Positions 39,893 to 48,198 of a stretch of 64,000 bases of DNA are shown piece by piece. Numbering within the stretch: the stretch's first letter is position 1; each line of letters starts with the position of its first letter. The notes under the pieces are model-generated. The model saw nothing but the letters and a program-made list of their open reading frames with translations, did no database searches and had not been told where the DNA came from. The position numbers were made by a program, and so were the translations under genes. This DNA comes from JANPIX01 sp031425195 (lineage in GTDB: Bacteria; Pseudomonadota; Alphaproteobacteria; Rhodobacterales; Rhodobacteraceae), in assembly GCA_031425195.1 (NCBI GenBank), contig JANPIX010000006.1, positions 62,001-126,000 on the forward strand, given 5' to 3'.

Positions 39893-40035
39893 CGTGAAAC
39901 CCCTGTGCAAAGCCCCTGCCCGTCCCATGACCCACCCGCATCAAGGCAGGCATTCACCTGAGCAAACCGTTCAAAGCGCATTCCGCCCCAAAAGGCGATG
40001 CTGCACAAGGACAAGGTGATGATACGCCGGATCAT
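39889..40035 (-). CDS. Small hypothetical membrane protein between rpsP and rimM
   Basis: A 48-residue protein (MIRRIITLSLCSIAFWGG ... CLDAGGSWDGQGLCTG) with one N-terminal membrane segment or uncleaved signal and two cysteines at the C-terminus (AC...LC). Its stop overlaps the rimM start by 4 bp, so it is probably translated. A similar short gene of the form 'hydrophobic head, Arg/Glu, C...GGxW...G.C' is, to my recollection, present at this place in related genomes. The longer frame to 40074 is less likely. Confidence 0.6.
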   Translation of the reverse strand: MIRRIITLSLCSIAFWGGMRFERFAQVNACLDAGGSWDGQGLCTGVSR

Positions 40036-40094
40036 GGGTGACCAATGGCAGAATGGGGCACGGCCCAGAAACAAGGCCGTGCCGGATGTTCAGA

Positions 40095-40460
40095 TCACTC
40101 TTCCGCAGCGGCTTCGGCCGGGGCGGCAGCGCGTGCTGCTTTCTTGGCGGCCATGTCGGCCATGCGCTTGCCGGGGACTGCAGCCTTGGGGTTGCTGCGG
40201 ACTTTCTTTTCCAGAACGCCAGCCGCTTCGAGCATGCGGGCAATCCGGTCTGTCGGCTGTGCGCCCTGACCAAGCCAATGCTTCACACGCTCCACATCCA
40301 TGCGCACGCGGTCTTCGCTGTCTTTGGCGAGAAGCGGGTTGTAGGTGCCGAGCTTTTCCAGAAAGCGGCCATCGCGGGGCATGCGGCTGTCGGTTGCCAC
40401 GATCGAATAGAACGGGCGCTTTTTGGACCCACCACGGGCCAGACGGATTTTCATGGACAT
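40095..40460 (-). CDS. rpsP: 30S ribosomal protein S16
   Basis: 121 residues. SMKIRLARGGSKKRPFYSIVATDSRMPRDGRFLEKLGTYNPLL and RVKHWLGQGAQPTDRIARML identify S16. The C-terminal tail rich in Lys and Ala (AAKKAARAAAPAEAAAEE) is an alphaproteobacterial extension. It lies between chorismate mutase and the small orf. Confidence 0.96.
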   Translation of the reverse strand: MSMKIRLARGGSKKRPFYSIVATDSRMPRDGRFLEKLGTYNPLLAKDSEDRVRMDVERVKHWLGQGAQPTDRIARMLEAAGVLEKKVRSNPKAAVPGKRMADMAAKKAARAAAPAEAAAEE

Positions 40461-40503
40461 TTCAGTTCTCCTTTGGGGTTTTGGTGCCGGGCCGCAGCCT
40501 CGG

Positions 40504-40800
40504 TCATTTCTGCAGTTTCTCGTGATGCCTGATGACTTCGGATATGATGAAGGTCAGGAATTTCTTGGCCAGTTCCGGGTCCAGATCGGCCTGCCGGGAC
40601 AGCAGTTCCAGCCGCGCCATCTGTGCTGCCTCGCGCGTTGGATCAGACGGCGGCAGGTTGTGTTCGGCCTTGAGGCGGCCCACGGCCTGTGTCTGCTTGA
40701 ACCGTTCGGCAAGCGTGTAGACCAGAATGGCATCCAGCCGGTCGATGGCGGATCGGTGTTCGCCCAGCAGGGACTGGGCGCGGCTGATGGGATCGGTCAT
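40504..40800 (-). CDS. AroQ-type chorismate mutase
   Basis: 98 residues, a helical AroQ domain that converts chorismate to prephenate for Phe/Tyr synthesis. RSAIDRLDAILVYTLAERFKQTQAVGRLKAEHNLPPSDPTREAAQMARL has the catalytic Arg and Lys in the usual spacing (RLDAIL, VGRLKA). It is a free-standing enzyme without a prephenate dehydratase domain. Its start overlaps the GNAT gene stop (ATGA). Confidence 0.88.
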   Translation of the reverse strand: MTDPISRAQSLLGEHRSAIDRLDAILVYTLAERFKQTQAVGRLKAEHNLPPSDPTREAAQMARLELLSRQADLDPELAKKFLTFIISEVIRHHEKLQK

Positions 40801-41363
40801 TGCGATTCCTTTGGTGCGGGATGTCGGTAGACAAGGCAGCCATCCAGCAGATCGGGGTCAGCCACCGCCCCCAGCCGTTCTGCAACAGACCGCGATGCGG
40901 CATTGTCGGGATCGACATAACTGACCAGCGTGGTCAGGTGCAGCGCGCCAAACGCATAGTCGCGGACCGCAGCGGCGGCTTCGGTTGCGAAACCCTGACC
41001 GCGGGCGTCGGAGAGGAGAAGATAGCCAAGCTCCAACTCCGGATCGCCGGATTCGATGTGCAGCGTGACAAAGCCACACAGCGACCGCGTGGCGCGCGTG
41101 TCGACCGCCCAGATGCCGGTGCCGCGCAGCACCCAACCGGCTACCGCCTCGCAATAATCGGCCCAAGCCTCGTCACGGGTGAACGGCCCGCCGATGTGGC
41201 CCGCGTGATCCTGCGCCAGAAGGGTGGCGTAGGCTTCGAAATCATCCAACGTCGGCGCGCGCAGAACAAGGCGGGCGGTTTCGATCTGCGGCAGCGTGGC
41301 GCGCATGGCGCGGGCCTGCAGGTCGGCTGGCCCCGGCAGGGGGCGTTCCCATCCGGCGATCAT
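40797..41363 (-). CDS. GNAT-family N-acetyltransferase (RimJ/RimL-like), first copy
   Basis: 188 residues. ETARLVLRAPTLDDFEAY, ELELGYLLLSDARGQGFATEAAAAVRDYAF (the acetyl-CoA pyrophosphate loop RGQGFATEA) and TLVSYVDPDNAASRSVAERLGA identify a RimJ/L-like acetyltransferase. The acceptor is unknown. It is the third of three tandem paralogues read from ffh, each overlapping its neighbour by 4 bp. Confidence 0.88.
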   Translation of the reverse strand: MIAGWERPLPGPADLQARAMRATLPQIETARLVLRAPTLDDFEAYATLLAQDHAGHIGGPFTRDEAWADYCEAVAGWVLRGTGIWAVDTRATRSLCGFVTLHIESGDPELELGYLLLSDARGQGFATEAAAAVRDYAFGALHLTTLVSYVDPDNAASRSVAERLGAVADPDLLDGCLVYRHPAPKESQ

Positions 41364-41893
41364 GCCCCGGCCCCCGGTGCAAGATGGCGGTAGACAAGGC
41401 AGGGTTCGGTGCCGGGGTGCGCGGCATCGGGGTCAAGCACCGCGCCAAGCCGGTTGGCGAGTGCGATGGACCGCGCGTTGTCGGGGTCGATATAGCTGAC
41501 GGCGGTGGGCCAGCCCAGCATGTCAAAGGCATAGGCCCGCGCGGCAATGGCGGCTTCGGCCACCAGCCCCTTGCCTTCGGCTGCGGCGTCCCAGACTGTC
41601 CAGCCGATTTCCGGCTCTGGCCAGTCAAAGGGGTGCCACGGGCCGACAAGGCCCATCGCCGCATCGGAGCCGGCGCGGGTAAGCACGAACGAGCCATAGC
41701 CGCGCAAGACCCACATGCCGATCACATGACCAAACGCGCGCCAGACCTTTCCATCGTCCAGATCCGGCGGACGCAGGAACCGCGCCCTGTCGCTGTGCAT
41801 GAAGGCGCGGAATGCGGGCCAGTCGGCGGCGGTGGGGGCGCGCAGGACAAGGCGTTCTGTTGTGAGAACAGGAGTGTTGGACAGGCTAATCAT
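41360..41893 (-). CDS. GNAT-family N-acetyltransferase (RimJ/RimL-like), second copy
   Basis: 177 residues. TTERLVLRAPTAADWPAFRAFMHSDRARFL, EIGWTVWDAAAEGKGLVAEAAIAARAYAF (acetyl-CoA loop EGKGLVAEA) and VSYIDPDNARSIALANRLGAV are the same architecture as its neighbours. ATG 41893 overlaps the upstream copy's stop by 4 bp. The acceptor is unknown. Confidence 0.88.
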   Translation of the reverse strand: MISLSNTPVLTTERLVLRAPTAADWPAFRAFMHSDRARFLRPPDLDDGKVWRAFGHVIGMWVLRGYGSFVLTRAGSDAAMGLVGPWHPFDWPEPEIGWTVWDAAAEGKGLVAEAAIAARAYAFDMLGWPTAVSYIDPDNARSIALANRLGAVLDPDAAHPGTEPCLVYRHLAPGAGA

Positions 41894-42441
41894 GCGGACA
41901 CCGCCACAGGGCGCGCAAAACCATAGACAGAGCCGTGATCGAACCATCCCGGCACTTCGCCATCGCGGGGCATGCCGCCAAGATGACGGGCAATCGCGTG
42001 CGAGGCTGCATTGTCACGGTGGACTTCTGCGCGGGCTGTCGGCAAACCAAGGGTGGCAAACGCCCATCGGTGCATCGCCAGTGCTGCTTCGGTGGCAAGG
42101 CCCTGACCTTCGGCGTCGGCCGCCCACAAGGACCACGTCAGTTCCACTTCGGCCCCGTCAGCCCATTGCATCGGACCAAAGTGCCCGATTGGCCCCGGCG
42201 TGCCCTTGCGTTCGGCGATCAGGCGGCCGAAACCGCGCATCACCCAATGGCCGAAGAACGAGGCGAATTGCTCGGCAGCCTCATGCTCTTTCTTGGGGCC
42301 GCCGGTATAGGCCGTGCGGGGCGACTGGCGGTAGGCCAGAAAGACCGGCCAGTCGGAGGCCTGCGGTGCGCGCAGGATCAACCGTTCGGTTTCCAGAACC
42401 GGCAGGCCAACCAGGGAAGGGCGCGGCAGGGCGGGCATCAT
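41890..42441 (-). CDS. GNAT-family N-acetyltransferase (RimJ/RimL-like), third copy
   Basis: 183 residues. ETERLILRAPQASDWPVFLAYRQSPRTAYTGGPKKEHEA, VELTWSLWAADAEGQGLATEAALAMHRWAF and ARAEVHRDNAASHAIARHLGG give the GNAT fold. The Asn in the last segment is the position that follows the CoA-binding helix. It starts at the ffh stop with a 4-bp overlap (ATGA). Confidence 0.88.
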   Translation of the reverse strand: MMPALPRPSLVGLPVLETERLILRAPQASDWPVFLAYRQSPRTAYTGGPKKEHEAAEQFASFFGHWVMRGFGRLIAERKGTPGPIGHFGPMQWADGAEVELTWSLWAADAEGQGLATEAALAMHRWAFATLGLPTARAEVHRDNAASHAIARHLGGMPRDGEVPGWFDHGSVYGFARPVAVSA

Positions 42442-43931
42442 TTCTTTTTCATCAGCCCCGACAACCCGGCAGGCAGCGTCATGCCGCCCCGCGACATTCC
42501 GGGGAAGCCGCCGCCCATCTGACCCTTCATCGCGCGGGCCGCTTCTTCCAGCTGATCGGGTGACATCTTGGACGGGTCGGGAACGCCGCCCTTGCCCAGC
42601 ATCTGCTTGATCGCCTGTTTCATCATGCCGCCCTTGCCCATCTTTTTCATCAGATCGGCCATCTGGCGGTGCTGTTTCAGCAGTTTGTTCACGTCCGCCA
42701 CATCCAGACCGGAGCCTGCGGCAACGCGTTTCTTCCGCGACGCAGCCATCAGATCGGGATTGGCCCGTTCCTTCTTTGTCATCGCGTTGATCAAGGCGAT
42801 CTGCCGTTTGAGCATCTTGTCGTCAAAGCCCGCTTCGGCGGCGGCGGCCTGCATCTTGCCCATGCCGGGCATCATGCCCATGACGCCCTGCATGCCGCCC
42901 ATCTTGAGCATCTGTTCCAGCTGCGCCTTGAGGTCGTTCATGTTGAACAGGCCCTTCTGGAACCGTTTCATCATGCGTTCGGCCTGATCGGCCTCGAACG
43001 ATTCCTGCGCTTTTTCGACCAGCGCCACGATGTCGCCCATCCCAAGGATGCGGCCAGCAACACGGTCGGGTTCAAAGGTTTCAAGCGCGTCCATCTTTTC
43101 GCCAAGTCCGACAAAGCGGATCGGCTTGCCTGTCACGGCGCGCATCGACAGGGCAGCACCGCCGCGCCCGTCGCCATCCATCCGCGTGAGCACGACGCCG
43201 GTAATGCCGACCTTGCCGTCGAATTCGGCGGCGACGTTCACCGCGTCCTGCCCGGTCAGCCCGTCGACGACGAGCAGCGTTTCGCGTGGCTGTGCGATAT
43301 CTCGCACGGCGAGGACTTCGGTCATCAGCACTTCGTCGATGTGCAGACGGCCTGCGGTATCAAGGAACAGCACGTCATAACCGCCCATGGCGGCCTGTGT
43401 CTTGGCGCGGCGCGCGATCTGGGGCGCGGTTTCGCCTTTGACGATGGGCAGGCTGTCGACGCCAATCTGCGCAGCAAGGATGGCAAGCTGTTCCATCGCC
43501 GCCGGGCGGTTGGTGTCAAGCGAGGCCAGAAGAACGCGTTTGCCCTGACGTTCGGTCAGACGCTTGGCCAGTTTTGCGGTGGTCGTCGTCTTGCCCGACC
43601 CTTGCAGACCAACCATCAGAATGGTGGCGGGCGGATTATCGATCTTCATCGCATCGGCGGGGCCGTCACCCGCCAGAACGCGGATCAGTTCGTCATGAAC
43701 GATCTTGACGACCTGCTGGCCCGGCGTGATGGACCGGGTGACCGACTGCCCGGTTGCCTTTTCCTGCACCCGCGCCACGAAATCGCGGGCAACGGCCAGT
43801 GATACGTCAGCCTCCAGCAGGGCAGTGCGCACTTCGCGCAGGGCAGTGGCCACATCGGCATCGGACAGGGCACCCTGTTTGGTCAGCCGGTCGAACACGC
43901 CACCAAGGCGTTCTGATAGGTTCTCGAACAT
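42438..43931 (-). CDS. ffh: Signal recognition particle protein (SRP54)
   Basis: 497 residues. The N domain (FENLSERLGGVFDRLTKQGALSDAD) is followed by the GTPase G domain (G1 GLQGSGKTTTTAKLA, DTAGRLHIDE, TRMDGDGRGGAAL) and a methionine-rich M domain (MLKMGGMQGVMGMMPGMGKM) that binds signal peptides and SRP RNA. ATG 43931 (MFENLSERL) is the conserved start; the frame continues upstream without similarity. It leads the 11-gene run. I did not find the SRP RNA gene in the window. Confidence 0.96.
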   Translation of the reverse strand: MFENLSERLGGVFDRLTKQGALSDADVATALREVRTALLEADVSLAVARDFVARVQEKATGQSVTRSITPGQQVVKIVHDELIRVLAGDGPADAMKIDNPPATILMVGLQGSGKTTTTAKLAKRLTERQGKRVLLASLDTNRPAAMEQLAILAAQIGVDSLPIVKGETAPQIARRAKTQAAMGGYDVLFLDTAGRLHIDEVLMTEVLAVRDIAQPRETLLVVDGLTGQDAVNVAAEFDGKVGITGVVLTRMDGDGRGGAALSMRAVTGKPIRFVGLGEKMDALETFEPDRVAGRILGMGDIVALVEKAQESFEADQAERMMKRFQKGLFNMNDLKAQLEQMLKMGGMQGVMGMMPGMGKMQAAAAEAGFDDKMLKRQIALINAMTKKERANPDLMAASRKKRVAAGSGLDVADVNKLLKQHRQMADLMKKMGKGGMMKQAIKQMLGKGGVPDPSKMSPDQLEEAARAMKGQMGGGFPGMSRGGMTLPAGLSGLMKKK

Positions 43932-44213
43932 CGGCACCCCCCTTGGGCAGTTGTGGTTGACGCCGGATATGGGAACCGGCGACGGCAGGACCAAGCCCAA
44001 AAGCGGTATTGCACCCGTGGGCGCAACGCGCTGACGGATGGCGATCCCGGCCTGAGCCTTGGGACCGGAAGCAAAAAGCCTCCGGGGATTGGGGCGCGCA
44101 TAGGCCCACTGCGGCGCAGAGTCAAGTGTGGCTTGCCTTGCCAACCTGCAAATGCCCCTTGCGCCGGGGGGCAAGGTTGTTCTGAATGCGGCACAGGCCA
44201 GGGGGCGAACCGA

Positions 44214-45095
44214 ATGGAAAACTGGGATGAAATCCGCACCGCATTTCAGGTGGCGCGCATGGGCACGGTGTCAGGCGCGGCTGATGTTCTGGGTGTGCAC
44301 CATGCCACGGTGATCCGCCACATCGATGCGCTGGAAAAGCAGTTGGGCGCGCGGTTGTTTCAGCGCCATGCCCGCGGCTATACCCCGACCGAGGCGGGGC
44401 GTGACCTGTTAAGCGTGGCAAAGGCCACCGAAGAACAGTTCAGTCAGCTTGCCAGCCGGATCAAGGGTCAGGGCGAAACCGTCACCGGCGAACTGGTCGT
44501 CACCACGATTGCGGGAATCTCGCAGCTTTTGACCCCCGTGTTCACGTCCTTTCAGGCCGAACATCCCAGTGTGGTTGTGCGGTATCTGTCGGACATGCGC
44601 GTCTTCCGCCTTGATTATGGCGAGGCGCATGTGGCCATTCGCGCCGGGGCCGCCCCGCAGGAACCGGATAACGTGGTGCAACCGCTCGTCCGGTTGCGGT
44701 GGGGTCTTTATGCGTCGCGCAGTTATGTCGCGGAATACGGCATTCCAACGGGGCCGGAGGAGTTTCACAAGCACCGCTTTGTGTCGATCGACAATCTGAG
44801 CAGCCGCGCGCCGTTCTATCGCTGGCTGAACGACCGGGTGCCGAGCGAATGCATCACCTACCGCGTGACGGAAATGGCGGCCACCGACGCCGCCCTGCGC
44901 ACCGGCGCGGGGATCGGGTTCTACCCTGTCGGTGACGCCTCACGAGAGCCGGATCTGGTGCAAATCATGGCCCCGCTGGAAGAATGGGAATCGCCGCTGT
45001 GGATCGTGACGCATGTGGACCTGCACCGCACTCTGAAGGTGCAGGCGTTCCTGAGCCACCTGAAGGCCGCAGCGCAGAATTGGGTGGGGGTTTGA
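44214..45095 (+). CDS. LysR-family transcriptional regulator
   Basis: 293 residues. The N-terminal HTH (FQVARMGTVSGAADVLGVHHATVIRHIDALEKQLGARLFQRHARGYTPTEAGRDLL) is followed by the LysR effector-binding fold (GELVVTTIAGISQLLTPVFTSFQAEHP ... VAIRAGAAPQEPDNV). The typical target would lie upstream and divergent, which here is ffh (282 bp away), an unlikely target. The effector and regulon are unknown. Confidence 0.9.
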   Translation: MENWDEIRTAFQVARMGTVSGAADVLGVHHATVIRHIDALEKQLGARLFQRHARGYTPTEAGRDLLSVAKATEEQFSQLASRIKGQGETVTGELVVTTIAGISQLLTPVFTSFQAEHPSVVVRYLSDMRVFRLDYGEAHVAIRAGAAPQEPDNVVQPLVRLRWGLYASRSYVAEYGIPTGPEEFHKHRFVSIDNLSSRAPFYRWLNDRVPSECITYRVTEMAATDAALRTGAGIGFYPVGDASREPDLVQIMAPLEEWESPLWIVTHVDLHRTLKVQAFLSHLKAAAQNWVGV

Positions 45096-45133
45096 CCTTG
45101 GCGGTCAGGGTTCGCGTCGCGATTTCGGAGGTA

Positions 45134-45210
45134 TGGTGAACCCGGAGCGATTCGAACGCCCGACCCTCAGATTCGTAGTCTGATGCTCTATCCAGCTGAG
45201 CTACGGGTCC
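45134..45210 (-). tRNA. tRNA-Arg (anticodon ACG)
   Basis: A 77-nt cloverleaf with CCA encoded: acceptor GGACCCG with CGGGTTC, D arm GCTC...GAGC, anticodon stem TCAGA/TCTGA around loop CTACGAA (ACG), and T arm GGGCG TTCGAAT CGCTC. The A34 would be edited to inosine to read CGN codons. It is located between the LysR gene and the histidine kinase gene. Confidence 0.97.
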
Positions 45211-45291
45211 ACTGAGCGGGGGATTTAGCGATGCCTGCCGGGTGATGCAAGCCCGAAACGCATGGCGGATGGCAGAGATCCTGTGCCGCTG

Positions 45292-46731
45292 TCACAGTGC
45301 GTCGGGCAGGCCTGTTCCCTTGGGCAGCCGGATGATGAATTCGGTGCCATCTTCGTCGGTGCGCAACAGGCCAAGCTGGCCACCGTGGCCACGCACAAGT
45401 TCGGCCGAGATTGCAAGGCCAAGGCCGGAACCGCCCTTGCGGGTGCCACCCTGAAAGGCGGTGAACAGGTGTTCACGCGCCTTGGGGGGCAGGCCGGGGC
45501 CGGTGTCGCCGACCCGTATCCACCAGTCGGCATCGTCTTCGCCGCCCGAAATCTCGATGGTCCCGGGTTTGCCCGCCGCCTCGATCGCCTGACGGGCATT
45601 GCGCACAAGGTTCGACAGGACACGGTAAAGCTGTTCGCCGTCGGCGCGGATCATCAGGCCGGCGGGCACGTCGATCAGGCAGGCGGGTTCGGTCTGCGGT
45701 GACAGGCCTTCGCCCTCGGCGACCTCGTCCACCAACAGGCGCAGGGGCAGACGGCTGAGTTTGGGGGGGTGTTCTTCGGCGCGGCCGAACACCAGCGTCG
45801 CCTCGCACAGTGACACGGCACGCTGGATCGAACTGATGAGTTTCGGGGCCGTCCGCGTGACCGCCGCCGGATCGACGCTGTGTTCGATGCGGTCGGCGAA
45901 CAGTTGGGCAGTGGTCAGGATATTGCGCAGATCATGGCTGATCTTGGCCACGGCGCTGCCCAGTTGGGCCAGCCGCTCCCTTTGCCGCAGGGCTGCGGTC
46001 ATCTGGGTCTGCAGCAGTTGCAGCGCCGTTTCGGCATCACGCAGTTCGACCACGCGCGAGGTGGGCGTGATCACACGGGTGCTGTCTTCGGGCGCTTCGG
46101 CATAGCTTTGCATGTGGCGCACGACGCGCCGGATCGGCAGGACCAGAAGCCGGTGGACGGCCCCGAACAGCAAGGCTGCCGTCAGCACGGAAATGAGTGC
46201 GGACAGGGCAAGGATGCGAAGGCCGTAGTCGATCATCGCATCGCGCAGGGGGCGGGTTTCGAGCGTGATCTCGATCAGTTGCCCCGCGTCCTGAACGGGC
46301 TGACCGATGACGCGGATCACACGGTTTTCCGGGTCGAGCAGTTCTGCCATTGCATCGCGGATCAACCGGAAAGCGCCCGCCATGCGCAGGTCATAGGTTT
46401 CGTAGATCGGTTCGGGAATGGGCGACGACAGCACAAGCTGGCGCACTTCATCGCGGCGCAGGACAACGTTGAACACCTCGGCGTTGGCCAGAAGTTCACG
46501 CTCCAGTTCCGGGGTGATCATGTCGTCATTGGTGGTCAACAGCGACAGCGACGCGATCTGTGCCTTTTCAAGCCGAAGCCCCAGATAATCTTCGCGGAAG
46601 CGGGCGATCGAGGGGACGAAGATCAGGATTTCGGCAAGCATGACGAAGACGATTGTCAGCATCAGGAACCGACCGGACAGGGTGTTGAGGAACCGTGCCT
46701 GCCTTGGCGTCACTGACATTGGTTCATTCAT
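45292..46731 (-). CDS. Membrane sensor histidine kinase, orphan
   Basis: 479 residues. Two membrane helices (~21-40 and ~168-193) flank a periplasmic sensor region of ~125 residues. HAMP follows at ~195-245 (RLLVLPIRRVVRHMQS). The DHp helix has the phospho-His in AKISHDLRNILTT, and the HATPase has VLSNLVRNARQAIEAA (N box), VGDTGPGLP (G1) and GGSGLGLAI (G2). No response regulator gene is in the window. It lies 53 bp downstream of the oxidoreductase gene and is probably in one operon with it. Confidence 0.92.
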   Translation of the reverse strand: MNEPMSVTPRQARFLNTLSGRFLMLTIVFVMLAEILIFVPSIARFREDYLGLRLEKAQIASLSLLTTNDDMITPELERELLANAEVFNVVLRRDEVRQLVLSSPIPEPIYETYDLRMAGAFRLIRDAMAELLDPENRVIRVIGQPVQDAGQLIEITLETRPLRDAMIDYGLRILALSALISVLTAALLFGAVHRLLVLPIRRVVRHMQSYAEAPEDSTRVITPTSRVVELRDAETALQLLQTQMTAALRQRERLAQLGSAVAKISHDLRNILTTAQLFADRIEHSVDPAAVTRTAPKLISSIQRAVSLCEATLVFGRAEEHPPKLSRLPLRLLVDEVAEGEGLSPQTEPACLIDVPAGLMIRADGEQLYRVLSNLVRNARQAIEAAGKPGTIEISGGEDDADWWIRVGDTGPGLPPKAREHLFTAFQGGTRKGGSGLGLAISAELVRGHGGQLGLLRTDEDGTEFIIRLPKGTGLPDAL

Positions 46732-46784
46732 CCTGACACAAGCATCCCTCGGTGCGGGAATTCCGCCATTCGGATCGGGTGTGC

Positions 46785-48197
46785 TTATGGAATAAGGCGC
46801 TGCACGAACCCGACAACCCGCTTTACCGTGGGATTAGCAAAAAGTCGGGGGGAGTAATAGGCTCCTGCCGCTCTTTTCGAAATCTCGCCCAGTGTGGGAT
46901 AGGGGGCGATCATGCCCGCGATGGCAGACAGCTTCAGACGGGCCGACATTGCCAGCGCCCAAAGGCCGATGAGTTCGCCTGCCTGCGCGCCCACGATGGT
47001 GACGCCGACAGGGCGGTCCTTTACGACCATGAGTTTCAACATGCCCTCGGTACGGCGGCCCGTCAGGGCACGGTCATTGTGGGAAAAAGACTGGGTAATG
47101 ACCGTGACCGCTGCCCCGTGGCGGGTGCGCGCCTCGTCTTCGGTCAGGCCGACTTGCGCCAGTTCGGGGTCACAATAGGTGACGCGCGGCACGGCTGCGG
47201 TGTCGAATTTGGCGGGCAGGCCGAACAGCATCTGGCGGATCAGGATGCCTGCATGGGCCCCTGCCACATGGGTGAACTGCATACCGCCCGCCGCGTCGCC
47301 CACTGCATAGACGCGCCGGTTGCTGACCGACCGCAGGTTCGGCCCGACAGTGACACCTTTGGCCGTATGGTCGACATTTGCGATCTTCAGATCCAGATCG
47401 TCCAGCACCACCTTGCGGCCTGTCGCGACCAGAAGGTGACTTCCCTCGACCTTGCGCCCGTCTTTCAGATCAAGAACCACGCCCGCCGACACGCCTGTGA
47501 CGGGGGTACCTTCGAGTATCTCCACGCCCTCCTGCCGCAGCGCCGCGATCACAGTTGCCGCCGCCTCCGGATCTTCGCGACCCAGCGCGCGCGTGGCCTC
47601 GACCAGCGTGACGCGGCAGCCCAGACGGCGATGCGCCTGTGCCATTTCGATGCCGATGGGGCCGCCGCCCAGAATGACAAGGTGATCTGGCCGTTCGCGC
47701 AAAGCGAAGATCGTTTCGTTTGTGAGGTAAGGCACGTCGGCAAGCCCGGGAATCGGCGGGATGGCGGGGCGCGAGCCTGTTGCGATCACGAACCGTCGGG
47801 CCGTGACAGTGGTATCGCCTGCCTGCACCTCGCGCGGGCTGATGAACCGGGCCATGGCGCGCAGGACCGTGACGCCCAGCGCCTCGAACCGCTCTTGACT
47901 GTCGACGGGTGCGATGTCGGCGATGACGGCGGCGACATGATCCTTGACGGCGGCAAAGTCGATCTGCGGCGGCACGGGCGTAATGCCGAAGGGCTGGCCC
48001 GTTGTCATGGCATGGGCGTGATGGGCGGCGGCGAGCAGTGCCTTGGATGGCACACAGCCCGCGTTCAGGCAGTCGCCCCCCATCTCGCCCGCCTCGATCA
48101 GCACGACGCGAGCACCCATCTGCACCGCACCCGCCGCGATCGACAACCCGCCGGAGCCTGCCCCGATGATGCAGATATCAGCCTTGATCCGGGGCAT
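46785..48197 (-). CDS. FAD-dependent pyridine nucleotide-disulfide oxidoreductase, mercuric reductase-like
   Basis: 470 residues. FAD-binding DICIIGAGSGGLSIA, the redox-active disulfide GGDCLNAGCVPSKAL (Cys43, Cys48) and the NAD(P) motif LVILGGGPIGIEMAQ are intact, as is VYAVGDAAGG. In the C-terminal dimerisation domain, the catalytic His of lipoamide dehydrogenases is replaced by Tyr (APYPTLGE), as in MerA-like proteins, but the MerA CC tail is missing. The substrate is therefore unknown. It starts 1 bp from the end of the TVP38/TMEM64 gene; the two occur together or fused in other bacteria. Confidence 0.9.
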   Translation of the reverse strand: MPRIKADICIIGAGSGGLSIAAGAVQMGARVVLIEAGEMGGDCLNAGCVPSKALLAAAHHAHAMTTGQPFGITPVPPQIDFAAVKDHVAAVIADIAPVDSQERFEALGVTVLRAMARFISPREVQAGDTTVTARRFVIATGSRPAIPPIPGLADVPYLTNETIFALRERPDHLVILGGGPIGIEMAQAHRRLGCRVTLVEATRALGREDPEAAATVIAALRQEGVEILEGTPVTGVSAGVVLDLKDGRKVEGSHLLVATGRKVVLDDLDLKIANVDHTAKGVTVGPNLRSVSNRRVYAVGDAAGGMQFTHVAGAHAGILIRQMLFGLPAKFDTAAVPRVTYCDPELAQVGLTEDEARTRHGAAVTVITQSFSHNDRALTGRRTEGMLKLMVVKDRPVGVTIVGAQAGELIGLWALAMSARLKLSAIAGMIAPYPTLGEISKRAAGAYYSPRLFANPTVKRVVGFVQRLIP

Positions 48198-48198
48198 T

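Noticed and set aside
43932..44213. Possible SRP RNA or other structured RNA between ffh and the LysR gene
   Set aside because: A GGAAGC string occurs but the conserved SRP apical loop (GGAAGGAAGCAGC-like) is absent on both strands.
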